Shown: one piece after another, positions 8,900-17,052 of the stretch | How positions within the stretch are numbered: the first letter of the stretch is position 1 | Layout of the letters: each line of letters opens with the position of its first letter | Origin: HGW-17 sp964516435 | GTDB lineage: Bacteria > Myxococcota_A > Polyangia > HGW-17 | Direction: 5' to 3' | Assembly (NCBI GenBank): GCA_964516435.1 | Contig: CAZEZP010000068.1 | Coordinates: forward strand, 5,165 to 69,164 | Length of the DNA: 64,000 bases | Notes under the pieces: model-generated | What the model was told of the DNA's origin: nothing | What the model saw: the letters and a program-made list of their open reading frames with translations, nothing else | Database searches by the model: none | Program-made: the position numbers and the translations under genes

Positions 8900-10873
8900 C
8901 TACAGTTTCCAGAACAGCAGAACCAGCAACGCGAGCACGATGCACAGGATGTAGATGTGCAAAAGTCCATGCTGGATCATGCGAATGCGCTGCATGAGGT
9001 GTTCGGCCCGCTCGAAGAGCGGTTTCCAGATCCGCTCCTGCGGCGAATCCGGGGTGTGGCTGGAGAAATGGGCGGATGCGGGGAACGTGCCGGACGGCGG
9101 CTCGAACTCGCGGCGGGTCCCCATCACCGGCGCGAACATGCGCAGCACGGGGTCGGCGAACGAGGACGCCGTATATTGCATGCGCGGCGTGGGAGCGGCG
9201 TATCCGCAGTCCCACGTGACGGCGGTTCGCACTTCGCGGCCGCGCAGAAGCACCCTGCGCAGCGCGACAAGCAGCAGCGTGAACACCAGAATGCCGGCGG
9301 CACCCAGCGGAATCTTCCACAGGAACGTGTACAGGAATGCGGAGGAAAACTCGGCGGCCGTACGCGCATCCACGGGAGAAAGCAGCGCGATGGCCTGCGC
9401 CAGGGACGGCAGGAGATGGATTCCGCCGATTCCGATGCCCAGGCACGCCAGCGCCAGCAGAACCATGGGCACAATCATGGAAGGCGGGGCTTCATGGACA
9501 TCGGCGGCATGGGAAGAGCGCGCCTCGCCCAGGAACACGATGCCGTAGGCCTTGGCGAAGCAGGCGGCCGCCAGTCCCCCGATGAGCGCCAGACTCAGGA
9601 CCACGGCCAGCGAAGCTCCCAGCACCAGCGCGCTCTTGGCGTGCAGGATGCCCAGCACGGCCGCCGTATAGATGAGGAACTCGCTGACGAAGCCATTGAA
9701 CGGGGGCAGCCCGGAAATGGCGGCCGACCCGGCCAGGAACGTGGCGGCCGTCCAGGGCATGGACCTGGCGAGTCCCCCGAGATGCTCGATGTCGCGCGTG
9801 CGCGCCGCGTGCACGACGTTGCCCGCGCCCAAAAACAGCAGGCTCTTGAACAGGGCGTGATTGAGCACGTGCAGGAGGGCGCCGGAAAAACCGAATAGGG
9901 CCATGGACCGATTGCCAGCGGAATATCCGAGCAGGCCGGTGCCGATTCCCAGGGTGATGATGCCGATGTTTTCCACGCTGTGGTAGGCCAGCAGACGCTT
10001 GATGTCGTGCTGCGCCAGAGCGAACAGCACACCCGGGACTCCGGAAAATGCGCCCACGGCGATGAGCAGCACGCCCCACCATTCCGCAGGCGCACCCAGG
10101 AAGGCGAGCGTGCGCAGAATGCCGTAGATGCCAGTCTTGATCATCACGCCGGAAAGCAGGGCCGACACGGGAGACGGCGCGGCGGGATGGGCTTCCGGCA
10201 GCCATACGTGCAGCAGCATGAAGCCGGCCTTGGTGCCGAATCCGAGGATGGCCATGATGAAAACGATGCCGGCTTCGCTTCCCGAAACGCGGAAAGACTC
10301 GAAATCCAGGGCGTCCAGCCCGCGACCCAGTTTCGCGAAAACGCCGAGCACGAATGCGGTGCCGATATGGGTGGCCACCAGATAGATCCAGCCAGCCCGC
10401 CGGGTTTCGGCCTTCTCGTGCTCGAACATCACCAGGAAGAAGGATGACAGTGCCATGACTTCCCACGCCAGCAGGAACAGGATGCCGTTGCGGGCCGCGA
10501 CGACCGTGAGCATGCTTCCCGTGAGCACGAGAAGGTTGAACCAGAAGAATCCCAGGTTCTTCCTTTCCCGCTGCTCTTCCATGTAGCCGGCCGCATGGAT
10601 GCCGGAGGTCACGGCCACGGTGGCGATGGCCAGAACGAACCAGGCGGAGAGGGGATCCAGGCCGATGCGGAAGTTCCCGAGCGGCATCGGCCAGAACCAG
10701 TCCCCGCTCAAGGCCGGCGTCCCGGCCAGGACCCGCCCCGCGTCGGCGAGCGCGGCCGCTCCCGCCATTCCGAGAAACGACGGCCCCCACCAGCGGGGAC
10801 ACCGGCGGCCCCATGCCAGCGCCGCCAGCGCTCCCGCGCCGAGCAATCCCAGGGAAACCAGAAACGCAATCAT
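8900..10873 (-). CDS. Ehr complex membrane subunit, HyfB-like (NuoL/M/N family), first gene of the operon
   Basis: 657 aa from ATG 10873, preceded by GGGAGGAATCTGAA. It has about 16 hydrophobic segments with the conserved antiporter-like motifs WEVMALSSFFLVMFEHE, KAGFMLLHVWLPEAHPAAPS, AQHDIKRLLAYHSVENIG and HVLNHALFKSLLFLGAGN. The C-terminal 100 residues carry a charged loop (ERIWKPLFERAEHLMQRIRM) and one more helix, as in HyfB. The predicted role is transmembrane H+ or Na+ transport driven by redox chemistry in the peripheral arm. No hydrogenase maturation gene is seen nearby. Confidence 0.87.
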   Translation of the reverse strand: MIAFLVSLGLLGAGALAALAWGRRCPRWWGPSFLGMAGAAALADAGRVLAGTPALSGDWFWPMPLGNFRIGLDPLSAWFVLAIATVAVTSGIHAAGYMEEQRERKNLGFFWFNLLVLTGSMLTVVAARNGILFLLAWEVMALSSFFLVMFEHEKAETRRAGWIYLVATHIGTAFVLGVFAKLGRGLDALDFESFRVSGSEAGIVFIMAILGFGTKAGFMLLHVWLPEAHPAAPSPVSALLSGVMIKTGIYGILRTLAFLGAPAEWWGVLLIAVGAFSGVPGVLFALAQHDIKRLLAYHSVENIGIITLGIGTGLLGYSAGNRSMALFGFSGALLHVLNHALFKSLLFLGAGNVVHAARTRDIEHLGGLARSMPWTAATFLAGSAAISGLPPFNGFVSEFLIYTAAVLGILHAKSALVLGASLAVVLSLALIGGLAAACFAKAYGIVFLGEARSSHAADVHEAPPSMIVPMVLLALACLGIGIGGIHLLPSLAQAIALLSPVDARTAAEFSSAFLYTFLWKIPLGAAGILVFTLLLVALRRVLLRGREVRTAVTWDCGYAAPTPRMQYTASSFADPVLRMFAPVMGTRREFEPPSGTFPASAHFSSHTPDSPQERIWKPLFERAEHLMQRIRMIQHGLLHIYILCIVLALLVLLFWKL

Positions 10874-10935
10874 TTCAGATTCCTCCCGTTCACGGGGCCA
10901 GAAGGGACGAGGCTTCTTCCCCACGAAACGGGCGC

Positions 10936-10964
10936 GGTATACACCCCCCGGCATCCGATGTCCA
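10936..10964 (-). promoter_or_regulatory. Predicted promoter of the Ehr operon
   Basis: Minus strand TGGACA (10964-10959), 17-nt spacer, TGTATACC with -10 TATACC (10941-10936). It lies about 60 nt upstream of the HyfB-like ATG in the 228-bp gap. Confidence 0.42.
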
Positions 10965-11101
10965 GCCTGCCACCGGCCAAGAACCGAATGCGAGTTGCCC
11001 CGGTAGCCCCCGACGCGTTCTCATCGGGCCTGTTCGCCGCCACGCAGTCAAAAGAATTTTTTAGATGATGGAATATAAAAAATCGAACGCGCAGATGTTT
11101 C

Positions 11102-12874
11102 TTACTGCAACTGGGCAGGGACGTAGAAGACGCCGAGCAGATCCTCGGTGGAGGAAATGGGGCCGCTCGTGCGCATGGACCACACGCGGAACTGGTAGTA
11201 CATGCCCTGCTCGAGGGCCGGTCCTTCATACGGAACCTGCGCGTTGCCGCCCGTCACCTTGGGAATGTCGGCGCGCTCCCAGACGAGTTCGCCGAATGCA
11301 TTGTAGACCACGAGACGATAGGAATCCTCCGAGGAATCATCCACCCAGCGGAACTCCAGATTGGCCGGGTCCACGGCCTCTGGCTCCGTCGCACCGGGAT
11401 ACAGGATTTCCAGCGCTTCCGTGATCTTGAAGGAGGCAGGCAGTTCAACAGTCGTGGACACGGAACCATCCACCTCGATGTGCACGATCTGGGTGCCGCC
11501 GATGCTGGGATCGGGATCCCGCACCAGCCCATCGTTTTCAAAGGCCGCCAGCACCACATAGCGCCCCGATGGAACACCGGCGATGGAGAATTCGCCCGTG
11601 ATGGAAGGGGCTCCCGGAGGTGCCGGAGCCCGCAGGCCGGGCGGAACCTCGCCTTTTACGAAGGTTTCCGAGAACGTGGATTCCGGCACCAGTACCACGG
11701 TCGTCATCGAACCGCCCGGCGCATTGACGATCTGCACCGAGCCCGACACCGTGGCCAGGGGAACATCGCTCTGCGTGACTTCCACCCCGGTGACATCGGC
11801 CGCCGCCACGTTCACATCCACGGCGTTCAACTGAAGGTTCGCCTTGTAGCCATGCAGGGAGTAATTTCCCACGGGCACGTTGAAGAGCACGAATTCACCC
11901 GTGGCATCCGCGAAGCCAAAGGGAGCCTCGCCGGCATTTGCCGCATTTTCCAGGACCAGGAGCACCCCACGCGGTCCCACGGCGCCCGAAGTCACCACGA
12001 CGCGGCCCGAAACCGAAAAGCGCGTTTCGCCGGGTTCCAGCGGAATGAGGGTGATGTCGGTGAGCGCGCTGCTCAGCCGCCATCCGTCCGCGGAGAGGAC
12101 CGCCTGGGTGGCGTCCACGGGCAGCGAGGGACGGATGCCGGCCGGGAACTGCTGGTAGTCGGCGGCCGAGGCCCGCAGCGTGAAGACGCCCTCCGCCAGC
12201 GTGCCATCCGGATTGCGGGTGACGGGCACCCGCAGGCTGTAGGCGCCCTGCGCATCCGTGATCGCCACGGTGGTGGCCACGGCCCCCGTCGCATCGGCCG
12301 CCAGCACGCGCGCGGCCTCGATGGGCTCGCCATTGGAGGAATCCGTCACGCTGCCATCGAAGAACACCGGCAGATAGCAGCCGCTGAGGGCATCCGTGCG
12401 CAGTTCGCACACCCGGCCCCCAGGACAGGTATCCGGATTTTCGCGGTCGCAGGCATCCACGCACACGGCCGTGCCGTTTTCCCACGGGACGCATACGGCA
12501 TCCGGACTGGCGCAGTCGTCGGCCTGCGGATCGCACACCTGCAGGCACATGCCCGTCTCGCCGTACGGAGCGCACGCCCAGCCATCGCCGCAGGCGCCGG
12601 CATCCGCAGGATCGCACGTGGGCGCGCAGGCGAACGTGCCGCGCGCTGGAAGGCACGCCAGATCGTCCTTGCAGGCATCGGCCAGCGCCGGATCGCACAC
12701 GTCGAGGCAGCCGAACTTCCCGTTCCCGATGCCCGCGCAGACCTGGTTCTCCCCGCAGGCGCCGGCATCCGCAGGATCGCACGTCTGAAACTTCTTCTTG
12801 GATTTCTCATCGCATGCACTTAAAAGCAAAAAGGATAATAAAACAACAAAAATAAAAAAATATCGCCCTTTCAT
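11102..12874 (-). CDS. Large Cys-rich lipoprotein with carboxypeptidase-regulatory-like domains
   Basis: 590 aa from ATG 12874 (AGGAGA upstream). The signal MKGRYFFIFVVLLSFLLLSAC has a perfect lipobox (LLSAC). Residues of about 30-170 are five or so Cys-rich repeats of the form CDPADAGACGENQVC, two of them near-identical. The rest is a chain of beta-sandwich modules of the carboxypeptidase regulatory type (VSGRVVVTSGAVGPRGVLL, GEFVLFNVPVGNYSLHGYKA, GEFSIAGVPSGRYVVLAAFE), followed by a C-terminal fibronectin-like module (LEFRWVDDSSEDSYRLVVYN). Such modules serve as surface scaffolds or adhesins; no catalytic residues are visible. It stands alone between the Ehr operon and serine acetyltransferase. 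Confidence 0.82.
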   Translation of the reverse strand: MKGRYFFIFVVLLSFLLLSACDEKSKKKFQTCDPADAGACGENQVCAGIGNGKFGCLDVCDPALADACKDDLACLPARGTFACAPTCDPADAGACGDGWACAPYGETGMCLQVCDPQADDCASPDAVCVPWENGTAVCVDACDRENPDTCPGGRVCELRTDALSGCYLPVFFDGSVTDSSNGEPIEAARVLAADATGAVATTVAITDAQGAYSLRVPVTRNPDGTLAEGVFTLRASAADYQQFPAGIRPSLPVDATQAVLSADGWRLSSALTDITLIPLEPGETRFSVSGRVVVTSGAVGPRGVLLVLENAANAGEAPFGFADATGEFVLFNVPVGNYSLHGYKANLQLNAVDVNVAAADVTGVEVTQSDVPLATVSGSVQIVNAPGGSMTTVVLVPESTFSETFVKGEVPPGLRAPAPPGAPSITGEFSIAGVPSGRYVVLAAFENDGLVRDPDPSIGGTQIVHIEVDGSVSTTVELPASFKITEALEILYPGATEPEAVDPANLEFRWVDDSSEDSYRLVVYNAFGELVWERADIPKVTGGNAQVPYEGPALEQGMYYQFRVWSMRTSGPISSTEDLLGVFYVPAQLQ

Positions 12875-12890
12875 GCTATCTCTCCTTGCG

Positions 12891-12927
12891 ATGACGAAAA
12901 AAATATATTGACTTTTTGTCATCGTCG
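12891..12927. promoter_or_regulatory. Inverted repeat between divergent genes
   Basis: GCGATGAC at the left and GTCATCG at the right flank an AT-rich core in the space between the lipoprotein and serine acetyltransferase genes. It could be an operator or a leader hairpin; no regulator is identifiable. Confidence 0.25.
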
Positions 12928-12932
12928 TTTTC

Positions 12933-12960
12933 AGGGTAACAAAACCCGTCGAATTTGCAA
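12933..12960 (-). promoter_or_regulatory. Predicted promoter of the Cys-rich lipoprotein gene
   Basis: Minus strand TTGCAA (12960-12955), 16-nt spacer, TACCCT (12938-12933). The same -10 box and spacer occur upstream of the GroES-like gene at 14940-14967. Confidence 0.35.
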
Positions 12961-13094
12961 TGCGTTTTTTTTTGGTGTTTTTTGAAAAAATACAATGTTC
13001 GACCTGCAATTCGGAATTCATTTTCCCGCAGCTTGACAATGCGTTTCGGGATGGGGCAGCATGCCTGCGCCTTGCGTTGGCAAATGGCAAAGAC

Positions 13095-14036
13095 ATGACC
13101 GAAAAACCTCCTTTTCCCGTCGACGCCGAAATCTCTCCACTGGAATCCGTCGTGGAGCGCCTGTGCGTACTGGCCCCGGATTCCCCCATGTTCCACCGGC
13201 ACCGCCACGACGTGCCCATGCCCTCCGTTGAAAAACTGCAGGAAATCATCGATGGACTCAAGGCCGTCCTGTTTCCGGGCTTCTTCGGCCATGCCGAGGT
13301 CACGCCCCACAACCTGCGCTTCCACGTGGGGGCCGAACTGGATCGCGTGCTGGGACTTTTGCAGGAGCAGGTGAAGCGTGGCTTCTGTTTCTTCTGCTCC
13401 ATCGATGAGATGTCGTGCACCGAATGCGAGCGCAACGCACGCGATCTTTCCTGGGAATTCGTCCGGCGGCTGCCCAGGATCCAGTCCCTGCTCGCGTCCG
13501 ACGTGCAGGCGGCGTTCACCGGGGATCCGGCGGCGCGGCATCCCGGCGAAGCCGTATTCTGCTATCCCAGCATCATGGCCATGACGCACTACCGCGTCGC
13601 ACACGAACTGCACGAACTGGGCGTGCCGCTGATTCCGCGCATGATCACGGAGTTCGCCCATGCGCACACGGGCATCGACATCCATCCGGGCGCGCGGATC
13701 GGGCGCTCCTTCTTCATGGACCACGGCACGGGCATCGTGATCGGCGAAACGTCCGTGATTGGCGAAAACGTCCGCCTGTACCAGGGCGTCACACTGGGCG
13801 CGAAGAGTTTTCCCCTGGACGAGCACGGGCATCCCGTCAAGGGCATCCCGCGCCACCCCATCGTGGAGGACGACGTCATCATCTATGCCGGCGCTACCCT
13901 TTTAGGACGCATCACCATCGGGCGCGGCTCCGTCATCGGAGGAAACGTGTGGCTCACGCAGAGCGTGCCTGCGGGCACGATGGTCACGCAGGGACGCCCC
14001 GTGACCCAGGGCTTCCTGGATGGCGAAGGCATCTGA
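13095..14036 (+). CDS. Serine O-acetyltransferase
   Basis: 313 aa if started at ATG 13095 (MTEKPPFPVDAE); an in-frame ATG at 12960 would add 45 residues of untypical sequence. The N-terminal half is alpha-helical, as in SAT enzymes. The C-terminal half is a left-handed beta-helix of hexapeptide repeats: HTGIDIHPGARIG, FFMDHGTGIVIGET, VRLYQGVTLGA and GRITIGRGSVIGGN. The catalytic Asp/His pair region (MDHGTGIVIGE) is present. The enzyme makes O-acetylserine from serine and acetyl-CoA for cysteine synthesis. The long N-terminus resembles the EpsC type common in anaerobes. No cysteine synthase is adjacent. Confidence 0.9.
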   Translation: MTEKPPFPVDAEISPLESVVERLCVLAPDSPMFHRHRHDVPMPSVEKLQEIIDGLKAVLFPGFFGHAEVTPHNLRFHVGAELDRVLGLLQEQVKRGFCFFCSIDEMSCTECERNARDLSWEFVRRLPRIQSLLASDVQAAFTGDPAARHPGEAVFCYPSIMAMTHYRVAHELHELGVPLIPRMITEFAHAHTGIDIHPGARIGRSFFMDHGTGIVIGETSVIGENVRLYQGVTLGAKSFPLDEHGHPVKGIPRHPIVEDDVIIYAGATLLGRITIGRGSVIGGNVWLTQSVPAGTMVTQGRPVTQGFLDGEGI

Positions 14037-14106
14037 TCGAATCCGGCACTCCTTCCACGCATCCGGCATTCTTCCATCAATTTTTGCAGGCTCTGGATAC
14101 CCGCCC

Positions 14107-14540
14107 TGACAAAAATGTCAGGGTTGGTCGCGCCAGACAGGAAGACCCGAGCGGCCGTGCGGCCGGGTCTTCTGCTTTTTTGCATGCATGGCAAGGGAAA
14201 AATGGGGAAAAGGAAGGAATGGCATCGAACTTGCGTCAAGAAAGGGTGGCGGCCTGATTCTTAACTTAGCTTAGCCCTTCCTTCCTACGACCTAGCCTAG
14301 CATCTCTTTTTTTCGTGTCATCCGGTTGGTGCAATTTTTTTCGAAAAAAATTTCGAAGACGTGGGGAGGGAGTGTGGTAGCCCCTGGACCTTCCCTTGAT
14401 TTTCAAGGTTTTTTTCACATTTTCGTTCTCTTGGCGCAATGTGAGATATGTCAAAAATGTCCGGGTTCGTCGCCGCCGAATCCCACCCCGTGACAAAAAT
14501 GTCCGATCTCGTCATCGACGGGATCGGACACATGAAAAGG
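14107..14540 (+). repeat. Dispersed direct repeats with TGACAAAAATGTC core (possible IS21-type terminus remnant)
   Basis: Three copies of TG(A/T)CAAAAATGTC followed by a GGGTT(G/C)GTCG-like tail lie in one orientation at 14107, 14449 and 14491, with a weaker fourth (ATCGGACACATGAAAAGG) near 14522. The first copy is a perfect palindrome, CCCTGACA-aaaa-TGTCAGGG (14104-14123). Clusters of GACAAAAATGTC-like repeats are found at the ends of IS21-family elements, where transposase binds. No istA or istB gene is present, so this would be a solo end or a relic; an array of regulator sites is the alternative. Confidence 0.35.
14142..14181 (+). terminator. Rho-independent terminator downstream of serine acetyltransferase
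   Basis: AAGACCCG (14142-14149) pairs with CGGGTCTT (14164-14171) around a GC-rich loop, followed by CTGCTTTTTT. It lies about 105 nt after the stop codon. Confidence 0.7.
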
Positions 14541-14576
14541 CAGGAAAAAGCAGAATGGAAGAAAGAGGGCGCAGGA
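14182..14576. other. Intergenic stretch without a supported gene
   Basis: Between the terminator and the stop of the GroES-like gene no credible coding sequence is visible. The stretch holds short AT-rich palindromic tracts near 14335-14357 (TTTTTTTCGAAAAAAA) and repeat copies 2-4 described at 14107-14540. A 16-base segment at 14328-14343 matches the opposite strand of 2867-2882. Confidence 0.6.
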
Positions 14577-14849
14577 TTATTCTTCGAGCTTGCCCAGCAG
14601 ATCGTCCTTGTTGAGGACCATGATCTTCTTGCCCTCGATCGTGAATTCGCTGCCGGCGTACTTGTTGAAGATGACGCGATCCCCGACGGAGACCAGTTTG
14701 TTGATGACTTCGCCGCAGCCCACGGCAATCACGCGCCCGAAAATCGGCTTTTCCTTGGCGCTCTCGGGGACGTAGATGCCGCCCACCACGGATTCCTTGG
14801 GTTCTTCCATTTCCACGACGATACGCTCTTCAAACGGACGGATTTTCAT
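14577..14849 (-). CDS. groES: GroES-like co-chaperonin
   Basis: 90 aa, ATG 14849 with GGAGG upstream. The sequence has the chaperonin-10 fold signatures: MKIRPFEERIVVEMEE at the start, the mobile loop GGIYVPESAKEKP, the roof-loop and core segment GRVIAVGCGEV, and VGDRVIFNKYAGSEF near the end. GroES caps the GroEL cage during ATP-dependent folding. No groEL is adjacent, which is unusual because the two genes normally form one operon; a second groES with groEL may exist elsewhere. It has its own predicted promoter at 14940-14967 and follows murJ on the same strand. Confidence 0.9.
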   Translation of the reverse strand: MKIRPFEERIVVEMEEPKESVVGGIYVPESAKEKPIFGRVIAVGCGEVINKLVSVGDRVIFNKYAGSEFTIEGKKIMVLNKDDLLGKLEE

Positions 14850-14907
14850 GCTGAACCTCCATTTCTCACGATACGGGTTGCCGGCGCCGAAGCCGGTGTA
14901 AAGCCTG

Positions 14908-14932
14908 AAAAGCCCCGCTTGCAGCCCGGGGC
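14908..14932 (-). terminator. Hairpin with T-run in the GroES leader
   Basis: Minus strand GCCCCG (14932-14927) and CGGGGC (14917-14912) flank a 9-nt loop and are followed by TTTT. It lies between the predicted promoter at 14940-14967 and the ATG at 14849, so it may act as an attenuator or a transcript-stabilising hairpin. Confidence 0.4.
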
Positions 14933-14939
14933 GCGGCGC

Positions 14940-14967
14940 AGGGTAATCACCAAAACGGGTTCGTCAA
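14940..14967 (-). promoter_or_regulatory. Predicted promoter of the GroES-like gene
   Basis: Minus strand TTGACG (14967-14962), 16-nt spacer, TACCCT (14945-14940), about 91 nt upstream of the ATG. No CIRCE-type inverted repeat was seen. Confidence 0.42.
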
Positions 14968-14975
14968 GCCCCCGT
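14952..14975 (-). terminator. Possible terminator after murJ
   Basis: Minus strand ACGGG (14975-14971) pairs with CCCGT (14959-14955), then TTTT, about 26 nt after the murJ stop. Short stem, and it overlaps the predicted GroES promoter. Confidence 0.35.
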
Positions 14976-15000
14976 ATGCGGTTTTTTCGGCCCGATGGAT

Positions 15001-16569
15001 TCATCCGCGGCGGCCAAACACGCGCCGCACGAGTTGGCGGGGATGGGAGAGCCCCAGCAAAAGACCGGCGCCCATGTAGACGCATCCCCCGATGAGCCCG
15101 GCAACGCCCAGCACGCCCCAGTTGTGCAGCGAGCCGCCGCGCTCCCACTGTCCGGCCAGGGCCACGGCCCAGGCGGCGGCGCCCATGACCGCCGATGCCG
15201 CCACCATGCGAGCGACGGCCGGCAGGGCGGCACGCACGCCGATGCTGCCGAAGCGCCGGCGAAACATCCACATGAGCACGAAGGCGTTGATCCAGGAACA
15301 CAGGGAAATGGCCAGGGAAAGTCCGGTCACCCCCCACAGCCAGGACAACAGCGGTCCCAGCGCCATGTAGGACAGCAGGGAAGCCGTGGCCGCCAGTACG
15401 GGCACCCGGCTTTCGGAGTTGGCATAGAAGGCCGGCACCAGGTTGCGCACCAGCCCCGCCGACGGAATGCCCAGCGTGAAGGCCGCCAGCGTGTTGGCCG
15501 TGAGCCGGGTCATCTCCGGACCGAACTGGCCCTTTTGAAAAATGACGGCCACCACAGGCCGCGCCAGCAGGAATAACGCCACGGCGCTGGGAATAATGAC
15601 GAAGAACGTCATTTCCAGCGAACTGCGCAGCGTACTCTTCATTTTTTCCAGTTCACCATCCGTGACCTGGGCACTGAGCGTCGGCATGGCGGCCGTAGCG
15701 ATGGCCACGGCGAAGATGCCCATGGGAAACTCGACGAGCCGCTGCGAATAATACATGCTCGACAAAGCGCCGGTTTCCAGAAAACTGGCGAACAGGCGTG
15801 AGAGCATCACGTTGAACTGGTACACCGCCAGCCCGAAGACGGCCGGCAGCATCAGCCTTCCCATCCGGACGACGCCGGGATGCCGGAAATTCGGGCGAAA
15901 CGCCAGGCGTACCCCCCGCGCGCGCATGGGCGGCAACTGGATGGCGAACTGCAGCATGCCGCCGAACACCGCCGCCCACGCGAATACATGGATGGGCGGC
16001 AACCCCACGAGGGCGCCCAGGGTTGGAGCCGTCAGTCCCGCCGCCACGCAGACGAGGCTCCACACGACGGGGGAGACGGCCGGGCTCACGAAATGCCCCA
16101 GCGTGTTGAGGACTCCCATGGAAAGCGCCATGAGGGAAATGAAAAAAATGTAGGGAAACAGGATGCGGGTCAACTCTACGGTGAGCGCGAACTTGGATGC
16201 ATCGCCCGAAAAGCCGCCGGCAAAGGCCATGACCAGCGCCGGGGCCGCCAGGATGCCCAGGGCCGTGACGCCCGCCACCACGATGGCCGTGACCGAGAAG
16301 GCCGCCTGCACGAACTCGGACGCTTCGGCATCGCCCCGGCGCCGGTATTCTGTGTAGACGGGAATGAACGAAATGGACAGGGAACCTTCGGCCAGGAGGT
16401 AGCGCAGCACGTTGGGAATGGTGAACGCCACGGTGAAGATATCCGTCTGAGCCTTGGGAAACGCATACGCCATCACCATGTCGCGCAGCAGGCCGCCGAT
16501 GCGGGAGAGAAGCGTGAAAAAGCCGACGATGCCGGCGGCACGGCCGATGGAATGCGGTTTTCCGGACAT
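15001..16569 (-). CDS. murJ: Lipid II flippase MurJ (MviN)
   Basis: 522 aa from ATG 16569 (MSGKPHSIGRAAG). It has about 14 membrane helices and MOP-exporter/MurJ signatures: TLLSRIGGLLRDMVMAYAFP near the N-terminus (conserved Arg residues of helix 1), AFTIPNVLRYLLAEGSLSISF, and SSMYYSQRLVEFPMGIFAVA. MurJ flips lipid II to the periplasmic side for peptidoglycan synthesis. An upstream in-frame ATG at 16635 is less likely because it would add a non-hydrophobic tail. The gene is divergent from rsfS and has its own predicted promoter. Confidence 0.93.
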   Translation of the reverse strand: MSGKPHSIGRAAGIVGFFTLLSRIGGLLRDMVMAYAFPKAQTDIFTVAFTIPNVLRYLLAEGSLSISFIPVYTEYRRRGDAEASEFVQAAFSVTAIVVAGVTALGILAAPALVMAFAGGFSGDASKFALTVELTRILFPYIFFISLMALSMGVLNTLGHFVSPAVSPVVWSLVCVAAGLTAPTLGALVGLPPIHVFAWAAVFGGMLQFAIQLPPMRARGVRLAFRPNFRHPGVVRMGRLMLPAVFGLAVYQFNVMLSRLFASFLETGALSSMYYSQRLVEFPMGIFAVAIATAAMPTLSAQVTDGELEKMKSTLRSSLEMTFFVIIPSAVALFLLARPVVAVIFQKGQFGPEMTRLTANTLAAFTLGIPSAGLVRNLVPAFYANSESRVPVLAATASLLSYMALGPLLSWLWGVTGLSLAISLCSWINAFVLMWMFRRRFGSIGVRAALPAVARMVAASAVMGAAAWAVALAGQWERGGSLHNWGVLGVAGLIGGCVYMGAGLLLGLSHPRQLVRRVFGRRG

Positions 16570-16606
16570 GAAAACCCCCGGTGGGCCGGCGGTTCCGGCC
16601 GCCGCC

Positions 16607-16635
16607 ATTATGTGGAAACGGCAGGAAAAAGCCAA
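16607..16635 (-). promoter_or_regulatory. Predicted murJ promoter
   Basis: Minus strand TTGGCT (16635-16630), 17-nt spacer, CATAAT (16612-16607), about 38 nt upstream of the murJ ATG. Confidence 0.45.
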
Positions 16636-16649
16636 AAAGTCGTTCCGGG

Positions 16650-16678
16650 TTGCCTTCGCCGGAGTTTCGCACTATTTT
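16650..16678 (+). promoter_or_regulatory. Predicted rsfS-rlmH promoter
   Basis: TTGCCT (16650-16655), 17-nt spacer, TATTTT (16673-16678), 37 nt upstream of the rsfS ATG. Confidence 0.45.
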
Positions 16679-16715
16679 CCCGCCTTGCGCGCGGCAGGCG
16701 CTGAAGGAGTGAGGA

Positions 16716-17045
16716 ATGGATTCGCTGGAGTTGATGCGCATCGCCAGGGCCGCCATCGAGGACAAGAAGGGCGAGGATCTCGCCGTGTTCAAGGTGGCGT
16801 CCAAACTGGGCTATACCGATTACATCCTGCTGGCCACGGGAAACAATCCCCGCCACGTGGAAGCCATCATCGACGAGGTGCAGGGGCGCCTGGTGGAGAA
16901 ACGCCAGGAAATCCTGGGCGTGGAGGGACGGGAGGCCGGCGAGTGGGTGCTGCTGGACGCCGGCGACATCGTGGTGCATGTCATGCAGCCGGCGGCCCGG
17001 CTGTATTACCAACTGGATCAGGCGTGGTCCGACTGCAGGATCTAG
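16716..17045 (+). CDS. rsfS: Ribosomal silencing factor RsfS
   Basis: 109 aa, about the usual size, with AAGGAG upstream of ATG 16716. Family motifs are visible: AAIEDKKGEDLAVFKV, YTDYILLATGNNPRHVEAI and GEWVLLDAGDIVVHVM. RsfS binds uL14 of the large ribosomal subunit and blocks subunit joining when nutrients are short. It is followed 7 nt later by rlmH, the standard rsfS-rlmH pair of many bacteria. Confidence 0.95.
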   Translation: MDSLELMRIARAAIEDKKGEDLAVFKVASKLGYTDYILLATGNNPRHVEAIIDEVQGRLVEKRQEILGVEGREAGEWVLLDAGDIVVHVMQPAARLYYQLDQAWSDCRI

Positions 17046-17052
17046 CCCTCCC

